NCBI GenBank assembly: GCA_903901335.1 | Contig: CAIUQR010000028.1 | Span: 31,427 to 95,426 of the forward strand | Source of the DNA: an uncultured delta proteobacterium | GTDB lineage: Bacteria; Desulfobacterota; Desulfobulbia; Desulfobulbales; Desulfocapsaceae | Direction: 5' to 3' | DNA: 64,000 bases | Shown: positions 9,581 to 18,677 of the stretch, in pieces | Layout of the letters: each line of letters opens with the position of its first letter | Numbering within the stretch: the first letter of the stretch is position 1 | Notes under the pieces: model-generated | The model's database searches: none | Told to the model about the DNA's origin: nothing | What the model saw: only the letters and a program-made list of their open reading frames with translations | Position numbers and translations under genes: made by a program

Positions 9581-11611
9581 CTAAAAACTCCAGGTCGCTT
9601 TCAGGTAGACACTTCGTCCGATTTTTGTGGGAGGCGTGATCATCTCGGCAATATACTCAAGCTGGTTGCTGTTCAGCAGATTTTGCCCGGCCAGCATAAT
9701 CTCCAACCCTTTCTGCGGCTTCCAAATCAGGTTGGCATCGAGGAGAAAATAGGAGTCCACCGGAACCAGTGTTGTCTGGTTTACCGGGTCGCGTCCTTTA
9801 ATGGCATCGACATAGCGCAGCCACCAATTGAACTGCCAGTTCGTCGCAAGATCGATGGCTGAACGGATCGAGGCCTGATTTTTCGGGTAATTTGAAGAGG
9901 TGAAGTCGCCGGTTAGATTCTGAATAGCTGCATCGGCCGGATTTTTGTAACTCAGTTCGAGATTCTGCCATGTATAGGTAAAAACAAATGAGAGCCAGGA
10001 ATTAGTTTTCCAGTTGATCGCGGTTTCGAGGCCATATCCTGTGCCTTTTTTTGCATTGGCAAAGTATTGATTCAAATCAGATCGGTTTGTACCTGGAAGG
10101 GTGGTGTAGATGCCGTCATAATCATTGTAATAGACCGCCGTATCAAAAGAGAGGTCTTTGCTTGCCTGCCAACGATACCCGCCTTCATAGGCAATGAGCG
10201 TCTCGGAGCCAAAGGCGGGATTGCCGCGCAGGCTCATTGTTTGCGTACCGTAGGGGGTGGGAAAGGTTGCAACCGTTACCGATCCGCCATCTTCGATCAT
10301 TGTCGGAGTGCGGACAGCACGGGCAACGGAGGTCCATACCGAGTGATTAACCGCCGGTTTCCAGAGCAGGCGGGCGCTGGGTTGCCATTCATTGCCGGTA
10401 AAGTCGTTGTGCTCATACTTGGTCCCCAGAGTAAACCAGAGTCGATCAGGTATGAGCTTGATCTCATCCTGCAGAAAAAGGCTGTACAGATTATCGGTTT
10501 GGTCAGGGATATATACCTGAAAGGTGCTGGCAAAATGGCCACCCACCCGTCGGAAACCGCTCCCCATGGTCAGGCTGTTGCTCTCACCAAGCTTTGTTTC
10601 ATACTGCAGGTTCATATCAACAGTAGCAAAGCTCTGGTTGAAATAGGATTCCTTTCGAAAATTGCTGTCATAATAGGCAGTAACGCTCAGTAAATCGCCG
10701 CCGGTCAACCTGTGCTTCCAGCTGCCGGTGAGGTTATTGCCACCGGCAGAATAGTCGCCGTAATTGGTGGTCTGATATGGCGGTTTATCGATCCAGAACG
10801 GGGAAACGATCTGCTTGCCGTCATTTTTATAGAGATCGCCTTGCAGATTCCACTCATTTGTAGTGCCGACTTTGCCATCCATTCGAAACCCGCCCTGGGC
10901 ATTCCACCAACCGTCGTGAGCATCTTGATCATTGGCGGCAAGCACATTGCCGCTACGATCATTGGAAGTGACATAAAACCGGCCGTAGGTAGAATCGCCC
11001 ATCTTAGCGCCATACCGAGCGGCTCCCGACATTTTTTCCAAATTACCGACACTCCCCCTGACCAATCCTCCCTGGGTGTCCTGCGCATTCTTGGTAATGA
11101 TGTTGACCACCCCGTTGACAGCATTAGCTCCCCAGATCGTTCCACCGGGACCGCGGATTACCTCAATCCGATCGATATCCTCAAGCAACGTATTCTGCTG
11201 ATCCCAGTATGTGCCGCTATACGCAGGACTGTAAACCGATCGGCCATCGATCATCACCAGGAGTTTATTGGACGTGAAGCCGCCAAACCCTCGAGAGGAG
11301 ATCGACCACTTGCTGGCACTGATACGCGCCACCTGAATTCCAGGGGCCAGGGCCAGGGCCTCAGGAATGCTCGTCACGCCGGATCGGCGGATATCCTCCT
11401 GAGTGATCACATACGCCGCTGCCGCAGTATCGGCCAGGTTCTGCGGCTTTTTCGACACCGAGGTGATATTCACCTGCATCAATTGGGCGAGATCCATATT
11501 GAAGTAGCCGTCATCGGTCTCAGCCTTTACCAAGGAAGGAACTGCCGTCTGGGTCAGAAAACAAATCTGGGCGGTCACAGCAATCCAGGGAAGGGTTTTT
11601 AACGTTTTCAT
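9581..11611 (-). CDS. TonB-dependent receptor, first gene of the YfiR locus
   Basis: 676 residues from the ATG at 11611, which gives a clean signal peptide (MKTLKTLPWIAVTAQ to VKAE) and has an AGGG eight bases upstream; an in-frame ATG at 11638 is possible but has no ribosome site. The mature start has the LAQLMQVNITSVSKKPQNL motif. The plug follows (YVITQEDIRRSGVTSIPEAL, GFTSNKLLVMIDGRSVYSP, IDRIEVIRGPGGTIWGANAVNGVVNII), then the barrel, ending in Phe (YLKATWSF). The ligand is unknown. Its close linkage to yfiR suggests it acts with the YfiR-kinase sensor, in the position held by YfiB in YfiBNR. Confidence 0.9.
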   Translation of the reverse strand: MKTLKTLPWIAVTAQICFLTQTAVPSLVKAETDDGYFNMDLAQLMQVNITSVSKKPQNLADTAAAAYVITQEDIRRSGVTSIPEALALAPGIQVARISASKWSISSRGFGGFTSNKLLVMIDGRSVYSPAYSGTYWDQQNTLLEDIDRIEVIRGPGGTIWGANAVNGVVNIITKNAQDTQGGLVRGSVGNLEKMSGAARYGAKMGDSTYGRFYVTSNDRSGNVLAANDQDAHDGWWNAQGGFRMDGKVGTTNEWNLQGDLYKNDGKQIVSPFWIDKPPYQTTNYGDYSAGGNNLTGSWKHRLTGGDLLSVTAYYDSNFRKESYFNQSFATVDMNLQYETKLGESNSLTMGSGFRRVGGHFASTFQVYIPDQTDNLYSLFLQDEIKLIPDRLWFTLGTKYEHNDFTGNEWQPSARLLWKPAVNHSVWTSVARAVRTPTMIEDGGSVTVATFPTPYGTQTMSLRGNPAFGSETLIAYEGGYRWQASKDLSFDTAVYYNDYDGIYTTLPGTNRSDLNQYFANAKKGTGYGLETAINWKTNSWLSFVFTYTWQNLELSYKNPADAAIQNLTGDFTSSNYPKNQASIRSAIDLATNWQFNWWLRYVDAIKGRDPVNQTTLVPVDSYFLLDANLIWKPQKGLEIMLAGQNLLNSNQLEYIAEMITPPTKIGRSVYLKATWSF

Positions 11612-12084
11612 AGATGATACCCTGGAGCTTCGTTTCATATGATCAACGGCCTGAAAAATCTGCTGCCGTTATACTTTTTTTCATCTGGGGTACACGAAAC
11701 GCGATTATGCAAATATTATAGATTTTTCCAATCACTAAATGCAAACACATTCCTCCCGCCATGCCTGAATAGTCCGGCTACGGATCTTTACAACCTGAGC
11801 TCGGTTCAAATATTTCGTTCATCCGAGTCAAGAATTCAAGGTCACCAGACAGAATTCTCCAGGGTTATGAACATGTTGCTGCTTTGAAGTGATGTTGGAA
11901 AATAAGGGGCACGGCCTAAGCCGCACAGGCAGGAAAAATACATTGACTTGAAAACATCTTTCACCCGTCAATATTCCTGTCCGGGCCAAACGAATGATTA
12001 ACAGGAACCCTCAACAAGAGAACCAGAAGACATCCAGCAAGGACCTGAAACAGCCGATATTAAAGGGAATACCTAAAAAGCCTT
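11612..12084. other. Non-coding leader of the TonB receptor/YfiR operon, with repeat copy B
   Basis: 473 nt without a convincing gene. It holds the second copy of the repeat (11903-11941: TAAGGGGCACGGCCTAAGCCG, then GGCAGGAAAAATA). This copy forms an imperfect inverted pair with AATATTCCTGTCCGGGCC around 11970-11987. The operon promoter should lie here, but none could be fixed by eye. Confidence 0.4.
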
Positions 12085-13719
12085 TCAGACTCGACAGGGC
12101 TGCAATTGCTCTTTCAAAAGCTGCAGCTTCTCTTTGAACTGTTCTTTCGACACCGGAAGGTCAATAAAATCATCGATACCCTCGTCGGCAACTCCCATGC
12201 CGTCACCAACCGGAGTCCCTATCCCGATAATCGTTGCACGGCGTCCGGAATAATCTTCCAATTTACGGATTGCCCGGGCGGTTTCAATCCCATCCGTCTG
12301 CGGAGGCACCGTATCGATGATAATCAAATCAAAGTTGGATAAAGAGGCCTCATACACCGCCGACCGGCCGGTTTCGACGATGGTCACCCGCCATCCCGAT
12401 TCTATCAGGACCTGGACCACCGCCAGCTGGCTCGTCTGGTCACCATCCACAACCAGGGCCGTGCTGGTCAGATATTTCGTCAGCATATCAATAAGCTGGT
12501 CTTTATTGATCGGCTTGGTCAGATAGTCGTCCATGCCAGCCTGCAGGCACCTCTCCCTGTCACCCTGCATGGCGTGGGCCGTCAACGCAATAATAGATTG
12601 ATGCCCTCCCCTCTGCCGTTCACGGGTACGAATTTCCTGGGTTGCCGCCAGACCGTCCATGACCGGCATCTGCACATCCATCAGCACAACCTGATAGGTC
12701 CCTCTCTCGATTTCTTCAACCGCCTTCCTGCCGTTCTCGACCAAGGTGACTTGAACACCGGCCTGCTGCAACAGTTTCTCCGTCAAGGCCCCGCTGATCG
12801 GCTCGTCTTCCGCCAATAAGACGTTGGCTCCTTTCAGAACAAAGCTGTTCTCAAAGGTCTCATCAACCGTCCGGCGAACCTGTCCCTCCTTTTCTGCAGA
12901 CACTTCGACCGGCCAGGTAAACCAGAAGGTCGCCCCCTCGCCCGGTTCACTTTCCAGGCCAATCTCCCCGCCGGCTAAGGCCACCAGCTTTGCCGAAACG
13001 GCAAGACCGAGACCGGCCCCGCTGTGTTTATGATCATCCCCCCCCCCCGCCGAGCCCAGAGTGTGGAAAATTCCAATCTGCTTTTCATAGGAGATGCCGA
13101 TCCCTGTATCGGTAATCGAAAACTTCAGGATCAGATTCTGATCATTCCCTGTCGTCGTCACGTCAACGGTGACCAGGCCTTTGTCGGTGAATTTGATGGC
13201 GTTATTGACCAGGTTGACCAGAACCTGTCTCAGCCTCTCCGGATCACTGCGAACATTCTGCGGGATATCCGGATCAATATAATGGAGAAGGTCGATTTTT
13301 TTATGCTCGGCAGCCAGCTTCAGGATATATAAGTCACATTCCAGGAGATCATAGAGATCAAAATCTTCGGGGGTCAGCTGCAGCTTTCCTGCCTCGATCT
13401 GCGAATAATCAAGAATATCGTTTACCACCCCGAGAAGACGGTCGGCGGATGCGCTTACCATCTCCAGATATCGTCGCTGCTCCTGGGTAAGCTCTGTTTC
13501 CAGGACCAGACCGGTCATCCCCAGGATCCCATCCATCGGGGTTAAAATCTCATGACTTATATTTGCCAGAAATTCGCTTTTCCTGCGTCTGTCCTTGTCA
13601 GCCTGCTCTACAGCCGCCCGGAGATCATGGGCTGTCTTTTTCTGCAGCTCCAGTTCCTGTTCAAGAGCATGCACCCGCTGCTCAAGCTTCGTAATTTCCG
13701 ACACTCGCACGGCCTCCAT
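12085..13719 (-). CDS. Soluble hybrid histidine kinase with two receiver domains
   Basis: 544 residues, no membrane segment. Coiled coil (about 8-45), HisKA with His56 (NISHEILTPMDGILGM), ATPase with NLVNNAIKF, DTGIGIS and GAGLGLA, first receiver with Asp348 ([11 protein letters not shown]) and TKPINK, second receiver about 420-540. The second receiver keeps an Asp (IIIDTVPPQTDG, Asp469), but the usual Lys-Pro is replaced by DLPVSK, so it looks degenerate. The ATP-lid loop is encoded by a run of 11 guanines (plus-strand C run 13038-13048). The ATG at 13719 has no clear ribosome site; a GTG at 13704 behind GGAGG is an alternative. It follows the HPt and receiver genes, forming a three-protein relay. 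Confidence 0.88.
   Translation of the reverse strand: MEAVRVSEITKLEQRVHALEQELELQKKTAHDLRAAVEQADKDRRRKSEFLANISHEILTPMDGILGMTGLVLETELTQEQRRYLEMVSASADRLLGVVNDILDYSQIEAGKLQLTPEDFDLYDLLECDLYILKLAAEHKKIDLLHYIDPDIPQNVRSDPERLRQVLVNLVNNAIKFTDKGLVTVDVTTTGNDQNLILKFSITDTGIGISYEKQIGIFHTLGSAGGGDDHKHSGAGLGLAVSAKLVALAGGEIGLESEPGEGATFWFTWPVEVSAEKEGQVRRTVDETFENSFVLKGANVLLAEDEPISGALTEKLLQQAGVQVTLVENGRKAVEEIERGTYQVVLMDVQMPVMDGLAATQEIRTRERQRGGHQSIIALTAHAMQGDRERCLQAGMDDYLTKPINKDQLIDMLTKYLTSTALVVDGDQTSQLAVVQVLIESGWRVTIVETGRSAVYEASLSNFDLIIIDTVPPQTDGIETARAIRKLEDYSGRRATIIGIGTPVGDGMGVADEGIDDFIDLPVSKEQFKEKLQLLKEQLQPCRV
13038..13048. repeat. Homopolymer of 11 C (poly-G in the coding strand)
   Basis: Eleven consecutive C on the plus strand, encoding part of Ala224 and Gly225-227 in the ATP-lid region of the cytoplasmic kinase. 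A change of one base would frameshift the gene before the receiver domains. Confidence 0.9.
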
Positions 13720-13874
13720 CGATTGAAGATTTCGGGCAGGTTATGAGTGAGAAGCCGCGTTCCCCTGAAACGACCTCCCCTGTCATATTTCTTTTGAGAA
13801 AGACCGATGTATGCGGTTCTTTCCTCCCGATATGGTAGTCTTTCTACCACATCTTTCACAAAGCCTCAAGCATC

Positions 13875-14234
13875 TCAAAAAGACACTGCCGGTATTCTGC
13901 TGACCTCCTGCAATCCAAGACGCAATCTCTGCATCATCTCTTTATAATCGTGACCCTCACCGGCACTGGCGGCTCTTTCCATTTCTCGCACATATCCGGC
14001 CCATTCATCTTGCCCCATGTTCAGCAATAACCCCTTTAAACCATGCGCAATTACAACTACTTTTTCATGCGCATCTTCCCCTTCCGGGATCATGTCGAAG
14101 GCCAGAAAGGCCGCCTGTATAGACCTGGCTGAGCTGACCACCATCAGGTCTATCTGTTCCTCATTGAAATTATACGTGGTTCGAAAATGTTCACGAAGGT
14201 CTTTAATCGTTACAGGAGAAGGAGTTGAGTCCAT
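13875..14234 (-). CDS. Stand-alone histidine phosphotransfer (HPt) protein
   Basis: 119 residues, all predicted helical, with the HPt signature VVVIAHGLKGLLLNMG (His64) and no other domain. It should carry a phosphoryl group between receiver domains of the neighbouring hybrid kinase and a terminal response regulator. It lies between the receiver-only gene (14297-14701) and the hybrid kinase (12085-13719), all on the minus strand, with gaps of 62 and 155 nt. Confidence 0.85.
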   Translation of the reverse strand: MDSTPSPVTIKDLREHFRTTYNFNEEQIDLMVVSSARSIQAAFLAFDMIPEGEDAHEKVVVIAHGLKGLLLNMGQDEWAGYVREMERAASAGEGHDYKEMMQRLRLGLQEVSRIPAVSF

Positions 14235-14296
14235 GATATTCCGGCTTTTTCTTTATCTTGCCCATCCGGTGCAACGATTATCCACGCGGCAGAGGA

Positions 14297-14701
14297 TCAC
14301 ATCCTTTCAATTAATCCAAGCTCAAGGATATGACCAAGAAGTTTTTCGCGATCAAGGGGTTTGGTCATATACGCCTCACATTGTCCCTGCCTGAATGCCT
14401 TCATTATATTTTTTGAGTCATCGAAAGCTGTTACCATGATAACCTTGGCAGCATGCAGACTTGTGATCCCAAGATTTTCCTCCACCTTTCTGATCTCGAG
14501 CAAGGCCTGCTGGCCGTCCATTACCGGCATCATTATATCCAGACAGATCAGATCATAGGGTTCGTTTTCATGAAACGCCCACCGTACCGCGTCAATAGCC
14601 TCCTGCCCATTGACGGCAACATGACAGACACCATACTCCGATAACAGTGTTGAAAGCAGTGCCCTCGCCAGAAAGTCATCTTCGACAATCAATGTTTTCA
14701 T
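14297..14701 (-). CDS. Single-domain response regulator (CheY-like)
   Basis: 134 residues covering one receiver domain: acidic pair in LIVEDDF, phospho-acceptor Asp55 in LICLDIMMPVMDG, Thr/Ser switch in MVTAFDDS and Lys in YMTKPLDR. The start is the ATG at 14701, because GAGGAG lies five bases upstream; the GTG at 14707 is inside that site. There is no output domain, so it acts by phosphotransfer or protein contact. It is the first gene of the receiver-HPt-kinase cluster. Confidence 0.9.
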   Translation of the reverse strand: MKTLIVEDDFLARALLSTLLSEYGVCHVAVNGQEAIDAVRWAFHENEPYDLICLDIMMPVMDGQQALLEIRKVEENLGITSLHAAKVIMVTAFDDSKNIMKAFRQGQCEAYMTKPLDREKLLGHILELGLIERM

Positions 14702-14806
14702 ACGCACTCCTCTGGAAACGCGATTTCAACATCCAATCCCCGTTACTCTGCGACAGGGAATCCGACAACGTCTTGACAATCTTTTTCAGAACGCAAGCCG
14801 CACTGT

Positions 14807-16966
14807 TCATCCTGCGGAGACTGGTTTTTTCCTGATCTCCCAGCACCTGTGAATTTTTGTAGTTCGTTCGAAATCAAGAGGAACAGTCTGGTCGCTTATC
14901 TCCTGTATATCAAACCGTTCCTGTAGATTCCCGTCAAGGATGAATTTTCTGAAGTTCGTGGAAAAGAGCAGCAACCCCTTATCCTCTAAACGTCCCATGG
15001 CCATGGCTATCAACTGTCCATGATCGCGTTGGATATCAAAAACGCGGGCGTCCTTTTTGGTGTTGGAAAAGGTCGGTGGATCGAGAAGGATAAGATCATA
15101 GACCTTTTCGGTCTCCTGAAGCCACGCAAGACAATCAGACTGCACGGTCTCATGCATCGGCCCCGAGAACCCGTTCAACGACAGGTTCGCCCGGGCCCAT
15201 TGGAGATATGTGTTCGACAGGTCAACGGTTGTGGTCGAGGCCGCCCCTCCTTGGGCAGCGCAGACGGTTGCCGTGCCTGTATAACCGAAAAGATTGAGAA
15301 ATCTCTTTCCGGCTGCAGCCAGAGCGATCCTTTTTCTGACCAGGCGATAATCAAGGAAAAGGCCGGTATCGAGATAATCCGTCAGGTTCACCAGAAAATA
15401 ACAGCTGCCTTCACGGACCTCATGCATTCTGTTCCGGTTGTCCTTCTTTTCATATTGATTTTTGCCCTTCTGCCGGCGCCTGGTCTTAATGAAGATCCGC
15501 TCTCTTTTTATCCCCAGCGTTGCCCGGATTATTGCCAGAATCAACCTCAACCGGCCGGCAGCCAGGTCTACATCGACAGATGAAGGCGGAGCGAATTCCT
15601 GGACATGCACCCATTTTCCGTAGATGTCGACGCTGACATTATATTCAGGTATATCCCTGTCATACACCCGAAAACAGCTCAACTCTTCCCTCTCCGCCCA
15701 TTTCAACAGCTTCCGCAGGTTCTTCTGCAACCGGTTGGCAAAATCGGCCCCTTCAGGTTCAACGGGCAAAGGGGAAATCTGCCACTGGAATGGCACGGTA
15801 TCGGAGGTAGGGGCGGCACCAACAAACAACCGGCAGGCCAGAGGTCCATTAAACAGCCTGTAGCTGGCCTCCCAGGTAATCCCCAATCTGTCGGCAAGAT
15901 CCGTGTTTGAAATAAAGATACCCGCCTGCCAGCCGATAAACCGCTCCCGCAGGATACGCCCGAGAGCACGATACAGTTGCGCCACCCCTTCCGACTCAGC
16001 AAGGCGTTCTCCATATGGCGGATTACAGATCACGATACCCGTTTTTCCGGGCCTCTGCAGGACGGCGAGTTCAGCCTGCCTGACTCTGATTCTCTCCTCG
16101 AGACCGGCCCTTTCAATATTTTTTCTGGCGGCCGCCACCACCACCGGGTCGGCATCATAACCGAGAAGAAGCGGCCATTTTTTCTCAAGGCCCACCTCTT
16201 CCCTGGCTACCGCCTCATTGACAAGGCCATCCCAGAGGACCCGGTCATGTCCCTTCCAGCCGGTAAAACCAAAATACCCGCGTGAAAGCCCGGGGGCCGA
16301 GTCTCCGTAGATCAGCGCCGCCTCGATCAGCAGGGTCCCGGATCCACACATCGGATCGACGAGTATCCTGTCGGAGTCCATCCCGTTCCACCCGGCCAGA
16401 CTGACAATTGCCGCAGCAAGGGTTTCTTTCAAGGGAGCGGTGCCGGTTGCCACCCTGTACCCGCGTCGATGCAGGCTTTCTCCGGAAAGATCGATGGAGA
16501 GGACGGCCTTTTCCCCGTGAACATGGAGATTGATCTGCACCCCGGGCCGATCGGTCTTAATCGATGGACGTCTGCCCTCCCTGGCCCGGAATTGATCGAC
16601 AACAGCATCCTTCACCCGAAGGGCTGCAAACTGGCTATGAGTAATCACGGATTTTTCACTGAGGGTGCAATCAACTGCAAAGGTGGTGTCGCAGTCAAGA
16701 TGCTGATTCCAGTCTATGTCACTGCATTTTTGATAGATACTGTCATTATCCGGAGTTAAGAACTCCGCGATCTGCAGAAAAATGCGGGAGGAAAACCGCG
16801 ACCAGAGACAGGCCCGATACCCGGAAGCGAGATTACCCCGCCAGGTAACCACGCCTTTCGCCACGGCAATCTCTTTTCCCCCGTATGATTCCACTTCCCC
16901 GGCGACAAGATGTTCCAGTCCGGCAGCACAGCTTGCATTTAATGTATGTTCGTTTGTAAATGGCAT
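14807..16966 (-). CDS. rlmL: Bifunctional 23S rRNA guanine methyltransferase RlmKL
   Basis: 719 residues, close to the 702 of E. coli RlmL. The N-terminal part has a THUMP segment and an N2-guanine methyltransferase with DPMCGSGTLLIEAALI and CNPPYGERL. The C-terminal RlmK part has FLNLFGYTGTATVCAA and LLDPPTFSN. It methylates G2445 (m2G) and G2069 (m7G) of 23S rRNA in the E. coli numbering. The ATG at 16966 is chosen for its AAGGA ribosome site and the family-like N-terminus MPFTNEHTLNASC; the longer frame to 17011 has none. Transcribed divergently from pal. Confidence 0.93.
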   Translation of the reverse strand: MPFTNEHTLNASCAAGLEHLVAGEVESYGGKEIAVAKGVVTWRGNLASGYRACLWSRFSSRIFLQIAEFLTPDNDSIYQKCSDIDWNQHLDCDTTFAVDCTLSEKSVITHSQFAALRVKDAVVDQFRAREGRRPSIKTDRPGVQINLHVHGEKAVLSIDLSGESLHRRGYRVATGTAPLKETLAAAIVSLAGWNGMDSDRILVDPMCGSGTLLIEAALIYGDSAPGLSRGYFGFTGWKGHDRVLWDGLVNEAVAREEVGLEKKWPLLLGYDADPVVVAAARKNIERAGLEERIRVRQAELAVLQRPGKTGIVICNPPYGERLAESEGVAQLYRALGRILRERFIGWQAGIFISNTDLADRLGITWEASYRLFNGPLACRLFVGAAPTSDTVPFQWQISPLPVEPEGADFANRLQKNLRKLLKWAEREELSCFRVYDRDIPEYNVSVDIYGKWVHVQEFAPPSSVDVDLAAGRLRLILAIIRATLGIKRERIFIKTRRRQKGKNQYEKKDNRNRMHEVREGSCYFLVNLTDYLDTGLFLDYRLVRKRIALAAAGKRFLNLFGYTGTATVCAAQGGAASTTTVDLSNTYLQWARANLSLNGFSGPMHETVQSDCLAWLQETEKVYDLILLDPPTFSNTKKDARVFDIQRDHGQLIAMAMGRLEDKGLLLFSTNFRKFILDGNLQERFDIQEISDQTVPLDFERTTKIHRCWEIRKKPVSAG

Positions 16967-17327
16967 AAAATCCTTTCTGGAATTCTCTGAGGACGATGTC
17001 CGTTTTATCACCTGCCCGGCCGGTTTTCAGCGGTTCAATGCAGAGGGGCATGGCGTGACCATAGTATAGCAAACTTTGCATGATGAACATCATTATGCTG
17101 TTGCAAATCGTTTATTTCTCTGAACCTGTGCTGTTCACACGATGAATTTTCTTGACCTCTTCTCGAATAGGACTAGAATGACATGCAGCGTATTGTCAGC
17201 AACATCCATCTGCTCACCCTCTCTCGTAGAGAAGTGGCGTTTTCAGGTTGGGTATTGCCGACTGAAGAAATCTTTAAATTTTACTATTCATACATACTCA
17301 CCAATATTTGAGAAAAAGAGGCACCTT
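16967..17327. other. Divergent intergenic region between rlmKL and pal
   Basis: 361 nt with no gene. It contains the pal promoter listed separately; a promoter for rlmKL should also be here but was not resolved. Confidence 0.5.
17152..17179 (+). promoter_or_regulatory. Putative sigma-70 promoter of pal
   Basis: TTGACC at 17152-17157 and TAGAAT at 17174-17179 with 16 bases between them. This implies a leader of about 140 nt before the pal ATG at 17328. Confidence 0.5.
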
Positions 17328-17942
17328 ATGAAAAGCAAAATCGTCCGAAGCATTGTACTGTCTGCACTGTTTGGATCCCTTGTACTCTTTGGGAGCGGCT
17401 GTGAAAAAAAGGTTGTTAACCCACCGGATGGCTCCGACATGTCAGGTGGGAAAAACATTCAATACCCGAATGGCGACGGATATTCAGAAAGCGGTCTCGG
17501 AAAAGAAGGGACTCTTGGCGATACCGGCAAAGGTGGAAGATCTGGAAATCTCTCGATCAATAGCGATGAAGATCAATCAGATGCCTACAAAAGAGAGCAT
17601 GGGCGCTGCACTCCGGGATTAAATCCTATCTATTTTGATTTCGACCAGTCGACCATTAAATCCGATCAGACCAGCAGGCTGGTCAGCAACGCCAATTTCC
17701 TCAAGAAGAATCAGAACGCCAGGATTGTCATCGAGGGGAACTGTGACGCCAAGGGTACCAATGAATATAACATGGCTCTCGGCGAAAGACGGGCCCTCAG
17801 TGCCAAAAACTACCTCATCAATCTGGGAATCGATTCGGGAAGACTCAGAACGGTCAGCTACGGTGAGGAAAGACCATTGTTTTCCGGGCAGGATGAATCT
17901 TCTTTCGCCTTGAACCGACGGGATGATTTCAGGACCGAATGA
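17328..17942 (+). CDS. pal: Peptidoglycan-associated lipoprotein (OmpA/Pal family)
   Basis: 204 residues from the ATG at 17328, which has AGAGG upstream. A lipoprotein-like signal ends SLVLFGSGC; the position three before the Cys is Gly, not Leu, so the lipobox is imperfect. A Gly/Ser-rich linker to about residue 90 is followed by the OmpA domain: IYFDFDQSTIK, IEGNCDAKGTNEYNMALGERRALSAKNYL, and a C-terminal NRRDDF. It would tether the outer membrane to peptidoglycan. The rest of the tol genes are not in this window. It is an isolated plus-strand gene among minus-strand ones. Confidence 0.87.
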   Translation: MKSKIVRSIVLSALFGSLVLFGSGCEKKVVNPPDGSDMSGGKNIQYPNGDGYSESGLGKEGTLGDTGKGGRSGNLSINSDEDQSDAYKREHGRCTPGLNPIYFDFDQSTIKSDQTSRLVSNANFLKKNQNARIVIEGNCDAKGTNEYNMALGERRALSAKNYLINLGIDSGRLRTVSYGEERPLFSGQDESSFALNRRDDFRTE

Positions 17943-17978
17943 TTTTAAAGGTTTTTTCCAAGTCAAGACTCGGAAAGC

Positions 17979-18677
17979 TCACAGGTGTTGCCCGGGTCTT
18001 GACGACAACACCCTCTCCAGTATTCTTGCACAGACCTCTTCTATTGTGATACCGGTAGTATCGATCAGGAACGCATCTTCAGCCTTCCTTAAAGGGGCAA
18101 CGTTTCTCTCACTGTCATACCGGTCTCTTTGACGGATCATCTCCAGGGTTTTTTCTTCATCAGCCTGACTTCCATGCAGACGTAACTGCCTGACACGGCG
18201 GCGAGCCCGCTCCTGAATATCGGCATCGAGAAAGAATTTATGGGCTGCGTCAGGAAAGACGACGGTGCCGAGATCGCGTCCTTCCGCCACCAGTCTCCCC
18301 TGGGAACCGATTGCACGTTGCATCTCTGTGAGTTTCGCCCGTACTACGGGGATAGCCGAGACCCTTGACGCCAGCATGGACATTTCCGGCGTACGGATCT
18401 GATCACTTACATCGACACCATTCAAGAGTACACCGGCATCGCTGAACTCATCCCTGGCCGGGAGCAGCCGGATGGTAAGAGTATTGAGATTTGCGGTAAC
18501 CGCATCGCAATCCCCGGCATCCACCCCCATCTGCTGCAAGTGCAGCCCAACCGCTCGGTACATAGCCCCGGTATCGAGATAGGTATATCCCAGGCTTGCC
18601 GCTATCTTGCGGCTTATGGTCGATTTTCCCACCCCCGATGGCCCATCCAGGGTGACAATCTCTTTTTTTCTATGCAT
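17979..18677 (-). CDS. cmk: Cytidylate kinase
   Basis: 232 residues from the ATG at 18677 (MHRKKEIVTLDGPSG). The P-loop GPSGVGKST is followed by YLDTGAMYRA, the CMP-binding region GRDLGTVVFPDA, and the lid RARRRVRQLRLHG with RQRDRYDSER. It phosphorylates CMP and dCMP. The ATG lies inside the last codons of hisC (8-nt overlap), so the two are translationally coupled; a longer frame to 18767 would overlap hisC by about 100 nt and lacks the family start. Confidence 0.95.
   Translation of the reverse strand: MHRKKEIVTLDGPSGVGKSTISRKIAASLGYTYLDTGAMYRAVGLHLQQMGVDAGDCDAVTANLNTLTIRLLPARDEFSDAGVLLNGVDVSDQIRTPEMSMLASRVSAIPVVRAKLTEMQRAIGSQGRLVAEGRDLGTVVFPDAAHKFFLDADIQERARRRVRQLRLHGSQADEEKTLEMIRQRDRYDSERNVAPLRKAEDAFLIDTTGITIEEVCARILERVLSSRPGQHL

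Noticed and set aside
10712..11602. Plus-strand 296-codon frame opposite a TonB receptor
   Set aside because: Shadow frame; the receptor on the minus strand has full plug motifs and a signal peptide.
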